DNA of 64,000 bases from Diphasiastrum complanatum (GCA_029204225.1 CM055095.1:40852141-40916140), one strand, 5' to 3'; numbered from the stretch's first letter, positions 44,760 to 55,836 are shown. The notes: generated from the sequence alone by a model not told the origin. A program made the numbers and translations.

Positions 44760-45285
44760 GCAAGAGAAATTATGATTCTAATTGATACCATCTTTGTAAC
44801 TGGGGCAAAGGTCTCCTCATAATCAAGTCCATAAACTTGAGCAAAAAATTTAGCACAGTGCTTGTTGGATGGAAGATCCACAAGCTCCCATGTCTTATTG
44901 GCCATCAAAGCATCATATTCTTCCTTCATGGCAAGGTACCGTTCCTTCAAGTTGAGTGCATCATATACATCCTTTGGCTCCTCACGAGAAATAAAATAGG
45001 CATAATTAGTGGAGTTGATTTCCACTTGCTTGCCTCTATCTTCATAGGTAAGCCTTCTAGGCTTGGATCTTTCTCTTTGAGATCTCCTTGGTAAAAAGAT
45101 TCGAGGTGGTACCTCCTCAATTCTCGGCCCCATCTCTCCATGATAATCTTCAAGGATGATGATTGGAGTATCATCTTTGTGAGAATCTTTGAGCTCGGCC
45201 TCCTCAAAAATGTATTTTTGATCTTTATGGAATATAACATTTCTACTCTCGATTGTAGTTGAGGTAGAAAAAACATATATTTTTT
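44732..45285 (-). pseudogene. CopF linker and start of RT, with deletion
   Basis: RRSQRERSKPRRLTYEDRG is the linker. ANKTWELVDLPSNKH is the start of RT; then a jump to QVYGLDYEETFAPVTKMVSI and SLACFFNWQ. The GCKWVYKVK...YKARLVAKG part expected between them is missing. A frame change lies near 45284. Confidence 0.82.
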
Positions 45286-46867
45286 AAGCTTTCTTGTTGG
45301 ATGCATATCCAACCATGATCCCTTTAATAGAATTAGGATCATCTCTTTTCCTCGTTTCCAAGGGCACATTAACAAAGCAAGCACAACCAAAAACTCTAAG
45401 GTGATCTACCTTAGGTTTCTTCTTTTCAAAAGGTGATTTTCCAGCAAGGGCGTTGTGAGGTAATCTATTGCACAAATAGTTTGCACAATTTATAGCTTCA
45501 CCCCAATAATCAATAGGCAAAGAAGCTGCTACTCGAATTGCTTTAGCACATTCACATATAGATCTGTTTTTCCTCTCAGCTACTCCATTTTGAGATGGAG
45601 AACAAGCACAAGAAAACTCTCTCTTTATTCCTTCACCTTCACAGTATTCATGAAACTTGTTGGAGATGTATTCACCTCCTCCATCACATTTTAAAGCTTT
45701 AACTTTAAAAGAAAACTGTTTCTCAACATAAGCTTTGAAGATTAGGAAGTGATCAAAAGCCATAGCCTTTGAAGAAAGTAGATACATCCAGGTATATCTA
45801 GTAAAGTCATCAATAAAGATGACAAAACATGTTGCACCACCAATACTTTTAGAAGAGGAAAAATGTACATCTGAGTGTATAAGCTCCAAAGGATGAGTAG
45901 TCTTTATAAAAGACTTCTGATATGGCTTTCTGTGTGACTTTGCAATGGCACAAGCCTCACAAGGCTTGAAATCTTTAGAAAGAGATTTTGGAAGACCAAT
46001 AGCCTTCACCTTCTTAACCATAGAAGACATAGATTTAAAGTTAGGATGACCCAACCGTCTATGCCACAGCTCTTCCTTAGATAACAAAGCAACTTCACAA
46101 AGATTTGCATTCTCATAAGAATTCAACTTAAAAATTCCACCACATCTAGATCCATCAGCAAGGATCTCATCTTTTCTCTTGATAAAACAAGTATTGGAGT
46201 TGAACTTTACATCACAACCATTATCAAGCAACTTTCCCACACTAATTAAGCTCTTTGTAAGCTTTGGAATGAAAAGAACATTACAAAGTGCAAGAACTTT
46301 TGAAGAAGCAAGTTTCAATGGAATGTTGTTAATTCCTTCTATTGGGCACTCATGATCATTAGCTGTGTAAATAGATCTCTTGAGTCCTTTGAAAGGTAAG
46401 ATTGAGTCAAATGACTCCTTTGAACAACACATATGTGAAGAAGCTCCACTGTCTATGTACCAAGCTCCATCTTTCTTGAAAGGTGATGAAGAAAAACTGG
46501 ACACCATAAGTGATCCTTCTCCATCACTTGCAACAAAATCTTCTTCAATCTCTTTGGAGAGATTAGCTTGCTTGAGTTGGTTTTTCTTCTCGAAGCAATT
46601 AGAGGCATAGTGCCCCTTCTTGCCATAGAAGAAACACTTCACTTTCTTCTTCTTGGTCTTTAAGTTAGAAGGATGAGATGTATCATCCTCTTCACCATCT
46701 TTGTCTCGATCTTTGGCTTTGTCTTTGTTGGATGCTTGAGAGAACTGGTTCTTACTCCTTCCTTTCTGCTTGCCTTTGACAAAGAGAGTTTTTTCACTTC
46801 CACCATGCTCAAGTTTGTTCATCCTGGAGAGTTTATAGCTTTGTCTAGATTCTTCAGTTTGGATCAA
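45284..46867 (-). pseudogene. CopF gag C-terminus, protease and integrase, 527 open codons
   Basis: A Lys-rich gag tail is followed by a zinc knuckle CFFYGKKGHYASNC with its second cysteine changed to tyrosine. Protease: WYIDSGASSHMC. GAG_pre-integrase: LWHRRLGHPNFKSMSSM, CEACAIAKSHRKPY. Integrase core: HSDVHFSSSKSIGGATCFV, FIDDFTRYTWMYLL, KCDGGGEYISNKF and NGVAERKNRSICEC keep the D, D, E spacing. The C-terminal motif KGIMVGYASNKKA ends the frame. It is open throughout, so decay is recent or slow, but the gag N-terminal 200 or so codons are gone. Confidence 0.85.
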
Positions 46868-47264
46868 ACAAGCAATCTCTTGACCAAACCAAATGTGTCC
46901 ACCCAGGCCTAGGTGCCCTACCTAACCCTCTTCAGAAGCTTATAGCTTTTGATTGGCACAACCGAATGGAATGAAACTGATTGCATCAGAAACTAGACAA
47001 AAATAGCTTCAAAACAAGCTATCAAGCAAGATAAATGGATCAAGCATGAGAGAGAACTTCCAAACTAAATTCGGATGTTCCTCACATGTGTCTGAGCACC
47101 TGATTCCGTACAGTACCAGGTCAGACCCAATCAATGTCCTTTTGATCTCTTTTGATCCAAAATTGAACAAGATAGCTAGGAAAATGGGCCTTGACAATTT
47201 CTAGCTCAAGATTGATGAATAGTTTTCACTTAAATGGATCAAAATGCATGGTAACCTTAGGTAG
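46868..47264 (-). other. CopF leader, no gene seen
   Basis: About 400 bp lie between the primer site and the truncated gag. I see no coding capacity. Confidence 0.5.
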
Positions 47265-47276
47265 GCTCTGGTACCA
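47265..47276 (-). other. CopF primer site
   Basis: On the reverse strand TGGTACCAGAGC directly follows an LTR end (TTCAACA). It differs from TGGTATCAGAGC by one transition. Confidence 0.75.
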
Positions 47277-48070
47277 TGTTGAATTTCACACGTGTGGATT
47301 GTCCACAACATGTACTTGTGATGTCCTAAGGTGTGTAGATGCACCAAGATCAAGACTAGATTGAGATTCAAGATCAATCTTAGATCTTATGGCAAAAACA
47401 CACTACTACATGCATTCAATCACTTCCAACTCTGACTCACACGTGTGGGAAGTGTTCCAAAAGTATTCTAAGTAAAAACAAGCTGCTCTCCTCGGGTAGA
47501 GAGAGAAAAACATCATGAGCTCTCGGGTAGAGAGAGAAAGCTAGAAATTCAATGACTCTAAAAATCCACTCAATCTCAAAATCAAATTAAATCCAAATGA
47601 GGAGTACAATGATACTAGTAGATTCATGAGCTACCACTATGCTTAACTATGATTGGATCACACTTTGCCACCTCTTAATCCTATTGGACCATTGATCCAT
47701 GCACCTCTAAATTCTATTGGACTATATTCAAGCACACCTCAAATTCCTGTTGGACCACACATGGTTCCACTTATAAATCCTATTGGACCTCTTAAACTTC
47801 ATCAAACAAAAGCATTACACTTGTCTACACTCTAATTGGCACAAGTTTGGCCTCCTACTCTATTTTGGCTCAATAGTGGCATTGCAAGTGGAAATGAATA
47901 ATTTGCCATCTATGCCAAATTTGACCCTATCAAAATCCTACACCTAAATGCTTGACTATGAAATTCTATGAGACACCTATATCAAACCTTTTGATTTACT
48001 TTACAATTCTCCACACGTGGGAACATCCTCCACACATGTGAGATTCACTTACAAACTTCTATCATAAAAA
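47277..48070 (-). repeat. Probable 5' LTR of CopF (right boundary tentative)
   Basis: On the forward strand it begins TGTTGAATTTCACACGTGTGG. It contains CACACGTGTG at 47287-47296 and 47438-47447 and two CTCGGGTAGAGAGAGAAA units (47496-47540), related inverted to the CopB LTR (6045-6096). A short AATCCTATTGGACC tandem lies at 47690-47800. The far end is not defined. Confidence 0.55.
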
Positions 48071-49100
48071 TTACCAAGCTAGATTTTTGCCAATTTCTCA
48101 CAAGAGATAAATTGTTTAGAGTTAGACACAATGCCGAGAATAGTTCCCTTGAAGTCTACGACTTGAGTGAAAATTCTATGTGGAAAGAGTTAGGAGGATC
48201 CTTTAATCAATATACAGAATTGTGGTCAGGGCTTTCCGATCCATTGCCAGAGTATGTATTATAGAACCTAATTGATATCATCAAAGATTCTAGGAGAGAT
48301 CCTCGAGAAGAATATGAAAGGGAGGTAGCTCAGGAACTTCATAAGCGAGCAAGATATCACTAGAGCGAATTGTGAGTTTCAAGAAGACTGAGGAAGTGAG
48401 TATAACCCTTTATAGGCTATGCCTCTAGAGGCCTGGAAAACCTCTATTAACTATAAAGGTAGGGCTTGGTCAATAGAACATGTCAGGGATCCCTTAATTA
48501 GCTTTGTGTTTGGGACGTGTACGACCATCCAAATAACAGCACAACACTAAACACATAGTGGTGATGTATCCTATTATGTTATTTTCCCCTTAGCTTTGAT
48601 CCCCTGAGTGGAAAATGCCATAACAATTAGACTACTAAACGAGTGTAAAAGTGATGCCAACGATCAAGAAGATGAACTACAGGCACCTATGTCCATCCCA
48701 GGATGTGTACATAGGCTTGAACTATGTTTACAACTTGACTCAGATAAATGGCCAGATATCAATGATGATGTAAATGAGGAATTGTCTGCAGATGAGATTG
48801 ATTGAATTGTATTGAAAAATCTATTCAATTGTTGCTAGTAGAGAGCTAGATCTATTGTGTTTATATCTCAACTTTTCATACACACTTCTCTTCTTCTTTC
48901 TTCTATTAAAATATTTGTATTCAAATTCATATCATTGTAATTACTCATCAAACATATAGCTTCCTCTTCCGAGTGACATTAATTTTAACAGTGATCTCCA
49001 GCCATCTGCAATTCGAGCTAAAGTAACAAAAAAAAAATCATAATGCTTTGCACAACAACAACATTATATAGTATATGCATTCAAGTATTTACAAACAACC
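48071..49100 (+). other. Exon-like stretches of an unknown gene
   Basis: 48112-48363 reads as coding with one stop: VRHNAENSSLEVYDLSENSM, GSFNQYTELWSGLSDPLPEY, stop, REEYEREVAQELHKRARYH. 48608-48805 is an acidic frame, SIPGCVHRLELCLQLDSDKW and DINDDVNEELSADEID. Between them lie possible intron borders (GTGAGTTTC near 48372). I do not recognise a family; probably a decayed gene or transposon ORF. Confidence 0.3.
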
Positions 49101-49106
49101 TAAAAG

Positions 49107-49440
49107 ACAGATCTAGATCTAGATCTAGCTATAGATCGAGATTCTCAAGTTTCACACCAATGTGCAAAATTAAGCTCACCCAAGACATCATCATCAGTGA
49201 TACCACCAAGTCTGCTAAAATAAGTGACAACAATGAGATCAATTGTAATTATTAATACCATAATCTCAATGAAATCATCCCTTGAATGTTGATGATGATC
49301 AGTAATCAAACAACAAGATCTAGAGTCACAAGCAATAAGAAGTCCACAATTAGTTCTGCAAGTTCCACACCAATGTGCACAAGAAGCCCACTCAAGACAT
49401 CATCAGTGATACCACCAACTCCACCAAGATATCACATCAG
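49107..49440. repeat. GATCTA tandem and an imperfect duplication
   Basis: AGATCTAGATCTAGATCTAG lies at 49108-49127. A block containing TTCACACCAATGTGCA ... ACATCATCATCAGTGATACC (about 49149-49206) recurs at about 49364-49416 with changes, a roughly 215-bp direct duplication. No gene is implied. Confidence 0.65.
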
Positions 49441-49509
49441 GACTAGACATGCTCAGAACTTGCATTATACATCGCGCGACATTAATTATCCATCGCCAAA
49501 CCATCACTC

Positions 49510-49692
49510 TTAAAAAACCATCCGTCGGGTTTTAGAGTTTGCAATGTTTTTATAGCGACAATTATGCCATGGGGACACTTATTTGTCGCTTGGACGTCGC
49601 TCTATTTGCTATTAAAATCACGAAGCGACGTTTGATTTTTCCTAAATAAATGTCGCAAACATTCGTCGCTATAATCATTTTTTGTAGTAGTG
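49510..49692 (-). mobile_element. Terminus of a CACTA-type DNA transposon
   Basis: Read on the reverse strand from 49692 it starts CACTACTACAAAAAATGA, the classic CACTA/En-Spm end. At least five GCGAC/GTCGC subterminal words follow in both directions (49550, 49588, 49602, 49624 and 49670 regions). The other end was not found; the body would lie to the left and may be deleted. Confidence 0.65.
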
Positions 49693-50076
49693 TGAGCCCC
49701 CTTCACTTTGATTGGCTACTGAAGTTCCATCAAGATCATGATCTTGACCGTCAAGATGACTTCATGTTTTTTGAGGAAAAGTTGTGTTTCCCAACTTAGG
49801 AACTTTGCAAAAGCTAAGTTTAAAATACTTTATTTAATAATTGTACTCCATGGCACTTATTAGCCTAAGATCCAACGTTGGACTCACACACGTAGGGATG
49901 CCAAGTGGTCGCTTGTGTCTAATACTTTTGCCTCTCTACTTATCTTATGTAGTGTCAGGCTTATTGCAAAACCATCTTGCCATATTTTAGAATATTCCAT
50001 GTCGTTCCCAGAGTCGGACAACAATGGCATCTGATAAGACTGTGGCCTTATAGAATCACCCTCTGAAGAAGCCTAA

Positions 50077-50700
50077 GTGATGTTGTATTCTAGAAAAGAA
50101 ACCAAGATTCAGTACTTGGTTTGGAAAGAAATAATAGTTACAACTCAAGATTTCAAAGACCAAGGTTCTACTCGGCTACTCAAAGTAGAATTTTTGAGAA
50201 TACTAGACAACATGGTGAAATACTTGAGAAAAGATCAATTTTCAAATTCTGATGTACAAATGATACAGAAAACAACCAGTGAATTTGTGGATGCAGTTCA
50301 AAGTGCATGGGGAGCAGATCATATAACACATTATATGGTAAGATTTTGGTGTAACACTATTATAGATATGTGTAATTAATTTAGATACTTTTGGTAGTGA
50401 TTTATATATTGTTTGTATGACATGCAGCACATATTACGGCATCATTCGACATTCTTTGCAAAAATATTGGGAATCTTAGCATATGGTCACTGCAAGGAAT
50501 GGAAAAATCTCATTGGCAAGCAAGAGCGACATTTCATAAAGGTACTACACATGATAGGACTAGCACAAAAAACAGCTATATATTGCAACTTTTCCAATGG
50601 TTTTATAGAAGAGTCCAAATTCGTCATAATACAAAATCAACGAATTATAGAAAATTTCAAAAAGCATGCAAATTCATACAAGCCAATAGGCAATAGACAT
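50077..50700 (+). pseudogene. Two-exon gene fragment of a transposon-like family
   Basis: The first exon (LLKVEFLRILDNMVKYLRKD, FVDAVQSAWGADHITHYM) ends at a GTAAGA donor near 50339. After a 90-bp AT-rich intron and a GACATGCAG acceptor (50428), exon 2 reads HILRHHSTFFAKILG. A frameshift follows, then SLQGMEKSHWQARATFHKG, THDRTSTKNSYILQLFQWFY and RRVQIRH. I associate the HILRHH...GMEKSH pattern with ORFs accompanying large eukaryotic DNA transposons, without a firm family name. A domain search is needed to place it. Confidence 0.4.
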
Positions 50701-50756
50701 ACAAAAATATTTTGTATATAAAATGGAAAATATTACAAAGTATGGTTCTCCAATGT

Positions 50757-51190
50757 CTACTTTGTTTCTGACACTTTCTTAAGTGAAAGTTTCAGTTTAT
50801 AATCATGCAACAGTTCCCTTCTTTCGTACGGATCCAAGAGCTCATAGTTTTCATACTTACTCATATCAACATATGCAACATACAATTCAAAATGTGACCA
50901 TCTGAGCATGGAATTCAGTGGTCCATATTCTAAAAGTTTAAGTGCAATAGTTTTCTCAGCGAAAATTATTCTATGCACCCTATTAAAATTATGTCCTCCA
51001 ACAAAAATGAGAAAGTGTCTTCATTGCCATAATCATTGTTTTACCATTTTGAGAAAACTTTGAATGAGCAACACTTATCTCATTATTTTTGAAGAACTTT
51101 AGATAATGCCCCAGTGCACGGTCTCTTGAAATTCTCCAATAGAAGGTCTCTCATCAAGGTAAAGTGTTTCCTGAAAAGTAAATTTGACAT
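50757..51190 (-). pseudogene. Fragment homologous to the 39.5-39.7 kb gene end
   Basis: Reverse strand from 51150: RDRALGHYLKFFKNNEISVA, HSKFSQNGKTMIMAMKTLSH, aligning with RDSGLGHYLRHF, stop, DNEICVAHSKLSPVGETMIM at 39560-39660. After a frame break it continues HRIIFAEKTIALKLLEYGPL, FELYVAYVDMSKYENYELLD and a basic tail ending 50757. It is the C-terminal part of the gene family that starts with the BAH-like domain at 37.8 kb. Confidence 0.5.
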
Positions 51191-51459
51191 TACAGATCAA
51201 CTAGTACAAGACAAGATAGAAAACTTACGCATCTGTTTATTGATAATATCAACTTTACCACCATTAAGCTAGACATGTCCAAAGAATGTCAACAGCCTTT
51301 TATTATTGCCAGTGTACTTCTCTAACTATCTCAAGGGCTACATCTGATGTGCGAATATTCTCATGTGTGGTGTCAAAGATCACGATTTCACAAACAGTTG
51401 CATCCAACAACAATTTGCATCTAGAAAAAAACAATTCCATCGGCCAGATTGCATCCACT

Positions 51460-51640
51460 CCCGTTCATATTTTTCGACTTTAATTTTCCAAGTTTTTGCT
51501 CATTTTTCAATACACTTAGTTTTTCGAGTGTGTTCATTTTTTCAATATAGTTGATTTTTTTTCAATCTAGTTTACTTTTTTGATCCATTTGCATCCATCA
51601 CTCCATCCAACGCCCGTTTGCATCCAGCAACACTACATAG
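51460..51640 (+). repeat. Second TTCGAG/T-rich tract with GCATCCA words
   Basis: TTTTTCGACTTT, GTTTTTCGAGTG, TTTTTCAATAT and similar words are followed by TTTGCATCCATCACTCCATCC and TTTGCATCCAGC. This repeats in short form the order found at 40150-41160. Confidence 0.6.
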
Positions 51641-52012
51641 ACTTCCATTTCGAAAAAAAAAAAATAACAAATGGTCGAATTAGATTCAGATCATAGTGTA
51701 GAGGTACCAGAGATGTCTCCGATGTTGAAATTAAACACAATGACATTTGTTTTGGGACTTTGACCTGAAAAAGAGTAGTCTTTTTTGGTGTTTTTTAATG
51801 GTCCTAGTTTTAGGCCAAAATCATGGATTATTTTAATAAATCTCTAAATTTGGTTTTTTTAAAAAGCCAAAAAATACATATTTTAAGTAAAGAACTACAA
51901 GTTTTTTGTTGCAAACTTCATAAAACCATCATAATTACAAAAGAAATAATAATTCAAAAGAACAAATGATTTTTGAAACTCGAAATCCCATTGAGATACA
52001 TAATAACTTAAA

Positions 52013-54654
52013 TTATATTTGCACATTCATTTTTGCAGCTTTTACACTTTGCCTATTCTTCCTTGAGCCCACATAAATTTCACGTTCCTCACCTTGCACA
52101 AGCTGCAGGAAATCATTATCTCGAGGAAGATCTGAAGGTTCGACAGTCGTAGTTGATGTTTCTAATTTATGAGGCCAATGAAATTCATCAGTTGTTGATG
52201 TATGTTCGAGATTGAGCAAACTGATTTTTTGTTCCTCGAAAAAGTCCATCCACCAATGCTGATCAAACTCATCAAAAAAATGATAAGTTGCCTGAATACT
52301 CGATTCCAAAAAATTTAATGAGGCAAATGGATCAATCTCACGATGTTTTCTTTGCGCCTTAAGGACTTCAAGGGAACAACACAACAAGCTCGATTTGAGT
52401 TGATGGAATGTTAAGCAAAAATCGAACTCCTTCAAGAGGTAGCCACAAAACTGAATTTGAAAATAGTTTGCCCCATAATAATATAATGCCTGATTTGTTA
52501 CATTTGATTTTAAACTGGTGCTGAAAGCTAATATCATTAATATTAGCTACGCATCGCTCTGTTTCGTTGGACGCCTTAACATAATCACAAAAATCATGTG
52601 TGTCTGATTAATGACACGTTTGGCTTTGGCACATACGATTCCCCAACAATGCTTTGAAGCACTGGTAATGAAAATGCTTTCTTACGTCTCAACCTCTTAG
52701 AAAAGCAACTAAACATTTGATCAATTTGATCGTGGGTATGTCCTACCAGCAAAAATCCTATTTTTACTTTTTTGAAAAAAAATTTCTCCACTAGCATACA
52801 CAAGTATGCCAAAACAGTTTGATTTTTATTTTCCCTAGCAGTGTTGTCAAGCTGCAAAATAAAGTATTTCTGGAAGATTTTCACCAAATTCGCAAATTAT
52901 CTTATGTACAATGGTGATCGTCAAATTTGGATCATTTCAAACATTGGGATAATAAAAAAAGACCTGGGACTCCAAAGTGCCATTAAACACAAGTGCTCCA
53001 ATGAGAGAAACCTGAATAAAATCTGCCTCGTTCAAATTTTCGGGCACTCTGACAAAATGAGGCAACATTGTTTTCTTCTGATCCATGCCATCAATAACAA
53101 GTCCTAGATATTTTTGTGGACATTTCAAACATTTCTTTCGATGCTTGGCCAACTTTTATCTTTCAATTGTTTGTTGATCTCCTTGCAGTTGAAGAGCTTT
53201 TGAAGCATCCACTGAAAATACAATGATTCATTTATTTAATAAAATAAATATCATACCATAATGGTGTTCAAAAAGACTCCAACATAATGATGTTCAAAAA
53301 GACTACAACAAAAAAAATTCAAAACAGAAAGTATTAAAATGAATGACAAATTTGATTAATATTTACCTTTCTCGTCATTGGTCTTTGTAAGTTGTTTTGC
53401 AGACTTTAACAACTCGCAAGTGGAGCATTTTGTCATTCGTGAATTTTTGAGAATCTTTACCAGTCCCAAATCTCTTTTCCAAATTCTAAGAAAATATGAG
53501 TAACTCAAAAAGGGAACATTTTTTGTTTTTGCAAACTCTTTGTACATCAAAAATATTTCTAATTTGTTAAAATTATCCAGCAAGTGAAAATATAAGGAAT
53601 TAGACATTTTTTCTCCGTGCACATCTATGAAATGCTTTAGCCAAGCAGTTGCATTTAAAACATCTGGGGAAACAGCTCGACTCTGTAAGGATCCCCGTAA
53701 TGTTGGGTCTTTCTGAAGTCGTGCATGCATTCGTTGAAGCTGTGAGTTTTCGATTGCGTGAACTGCTTTGTAAGATTTGCGACAAACCTCCAAAGCATTT
53801 AAAAAATACGAAAATGAATTTTTGTCCGGCCTCACTGTTGCACACAAATAGTAATTTTTCTCATCCTTACTTCGTAAAAGAAGTTTGATTATAATTCTTC
53901 AATTTCTCTAATACTCGGCTTTTGCAAACAACAGGATGAGCATCAAATTATATTCCGTACCTTTCGAATCTCAGATTTTGTAATCAATTATTTTTGACGA
54001 TTCGTTAAATCAAGTGAGGATCTCAAGTCTCTCTTGTATTTTTCTTTTTGTTTGGAGTCTGATCTATAAATTGAATCTGTGACACCAGTAGGTGCTTGAA
54101 CTAGTTGAGAAGGTGTTGGAATTTCATGACTGGGAATTCTGGCTCCAACCCCAGGATGTTCTGGACCCTCCGAAAGCTCTAAATTTTCAACGAATATGGC
54201 CCTTTTAGATTTAACACGACGAACATCACTTTGAGAAGGTCTCTTACGAACATGAAAAAAGCTTGAACGTCGCAGATCAACAGACTTACGTGGATCTGTT
54301 GATTTACTAGAATCAGTAACTGAGTGAATTGAAGCTTTTGACTCATCACTCAATGAGTTCAAAAGAACAATGTTCTAGTTGTGCCGGGCCTGTATCTGAA
54401 GAGGAGGACGAGGTTGAAAGATTTGATACAAGCTGAGTTACAGACGTCATTTCTTGAAAAGTACTTGCTTGAGGAATTTCAGATGATGAACAGGTAAATG
54501 ATGACGATGCCACATCGTTTACCAAAATATGTTCAAATTCAGGAGTGGCTTTATAAAAAACGCTTTCATTGGAAATGTCAGAAGAAGATGTTGCACTTGT
54601 TGCAACATATTGAGTTACAACTACTGGAATAGAAGAGGTAGAACTACTTGACAT
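52013..54654 (-). pseudogene. DUF7869-like transposon-associated gene, disrupted
   Basis: Read down from ATG 54654: Ser/Thr-rich N-terminus (MSSSSTSSIPVVVTQ), a frameshift near 54350, a basic segment, then HPVVCKSRVLEKLKNYN. Next 53847-53356: VCRKSYKAVHAI and AWLKHFIDVHGEKMSNSLYF, ending at a GTAAAT donor. After acceptor TATTTTCAG (53212): KHRKKCLKCPQKYLGLVIDG, MDQKKTMLPHF. After another frameshift: YFILQLDNTARENKNQTVLA, FLLVGHTHDQIDQMFSCFSK (52880-52700), then FDEFDQHWWMDFFEEQ in the last part. IDGMDQ, LQLDN..REN and VGHTH..ID are the hallmark motifs; the aspartates fit an RNase H-like DDE fold, which is inference. At least two in-frame stops and three frameshifts are present. Confidence 0.6.
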
Positions 54655-54817
54655 CGTAACCTCAAAAAAAAAATTAACTACGTACTTATGCTGAGCATAG
54701 AACCAAGACGCACACAGAAAAACCAAATAAATGCAAATGAGCAACAAGCCTAAAAAGTAACTGGTTAATAAAAATTTCCGGCGGCTACCATGTCTTAAAT
54801 ACTCTTTGGCAGCATTC

Positions 54818-54859
54818 TTAGGGTTAGGGTTGGATTTAGGTTTAGGGTTAGGTTTAGAT
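54818..54859 (+). repeat. Interstitial telomere-like (TTTAGGG)n tract
   Basis: Degenerate TTAGGGTTAGGGTTGG, TTTAGGTTTAGGG and TTAGGTTTAG units in 42 bp. Plant telobox motifs (AAACCCTA) occur in promoters; here it is next to the palindrome array. Confidence 0.75.
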
Positions 54860-54867
54860 TTGAATAT

Positions 54868-55206
54868 CCTATACTCAGCATAGATTCCGGCTTAGCATAT
54901 CCTATGCTCAGCATAGGATTCCTCTTCCAACCTATGCTTAGCATAGGTTAGCAAGCAAATAGCGAAGACATCCTATGCTCAACATAGGTTGGACAAGAGC
55001 GTGCGAGTAACGACCTATGCTGAGCATAGGATGTCTTCACAATTTGCTTGCTAATGTATGCTGAGCATAGGTTGGAACAGGACCAGAGATGAAAGCTATG
55101 TTCAGCATAGGTCGAAAGGAGGTTAGAATTGAAGAATCTCGCCTCCGTCCTATGCTAAGCATAAGTTGTTAGTAAGGACTTGACCACAACCTATGCTTAG
55201 CATAGG
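54868..55206. repeat. Array of nine CCTATGCTNAGCATAGG palindromes
   Basis: Copies start at about 54868, 54901, 54931, 54972, 55014, 55055, 55095, 55149 and 55190. Four (54901, 54931, 55014, 55190) are perfect 8-bp arms around one variable base; the rest have one to three changes. Spacing varies from 30 to 54 bp with unrelated sequence between, so it is not a tandem satellite. Conservation of the palindrome alone implies a binding or modification site. Confidence 0.9.
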
Positions 55207-55822
55207 TCGCTACTCGTATTTTCCTGTTTTACAACGCTTTGTCTCAGAAAAGTGATACTTTTGAAATGTTTTAGTAAGAAAATATGTTGAATTTGTAGTT
55301 TTGTTTTTTTATTTTTTTTCACAAAAATGGCTTGTTTTATTAAAGTTTTCAGCATTTTCATTAAGATAGCGTTTTAAATTTTCCTAAAAAGTCTTTTTTT
55401 TTGCAGATTTTCAATTGTCTTTGATAATTTTTGAAATGTCGAGGATTTTTTCTAAAATTTTGGAGAAACCTCAAGATATTATGTTAAAAGATAAGAAAAA
55501 ATTCATGTACTATTTCACCAAAGGGGTCAACAACACAAAGCTTTTAGAGCTTTCTATTCATTTAGCTGAGAAGCCTGGCAAAGGAGACTCGCAATTCAAA
55601 GTTCAAGGAAGATTGCTTGCTGATCAACCGGATGACGACCAAGAAGAAGGATTATGAATATACTTATAAAGGAAACGAATAAGTCTCATTCTATTTTCAT
55701 TCTGAACGAGACTATGATAAAGATCCGACTTTGTCAGGATGAGGCCATCAAAGCCTATTTTGATAAGAATTCTAGCTACTTTGGTGAGTAATTATAAAAT
55801 ATAATTTTAATCATGTTTGTTT

Positions 55823-55836
55823 CATGCTTAGCATAG
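55823..55836. repeat. Palindrome copy in intron 1
   Basis: CATGCTTAGCATAG matches the core of the intergenic palindrome (12 of the 17 positions with central T). Confidence 0.75.

Larger units (their letters stand above)
42957..48070 (-). mobile_element. CopF: reverse-strand copia element with RT core deleted
   Basis: Reading down from 48070: LTR, primer site, leader, truncated gag, protease, integrase, RT remnant, RNase H, polypurine tract and 3' LTR. The integrase and RNase H frames are long and clean, but two deletions remove the RT catalytic core and the gag N-terminus is missing. Confidence 0.78.
54655..55435. promoter_or_regulatory. Bidirectional intergenic region with palindrome array
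   Basis: It lies between the starts of the divergent DUF7869-like and ParB-methyltransferase genes. It contains a telomere-like tract (54818-54859) and nine 17-bp palindromes (54868-55206). A splice acceptor-like TTTTTTTTTTGCAG at about 55393-55406 suggests the forward gene has a 5' UTR intron. Confidence 0.6.

Noticed and set aside
47402-47412. CACTACTACA as the left end of the CACTA element
   Set aside because: Similarity stops after ten bases and it lies inside a copia LTR.
54818-54859. Chromosome end (telomere)
   Set aside because: The tract is short, degenerate and inside an intergenic region with genes on both sides.
54868-55206. CRISPR-like array
   Set aside because: The repeats are short palindromes with irregular spacers in a plant sequence with no cas genes; spacer lengths vary from about 13 to 37 bp.
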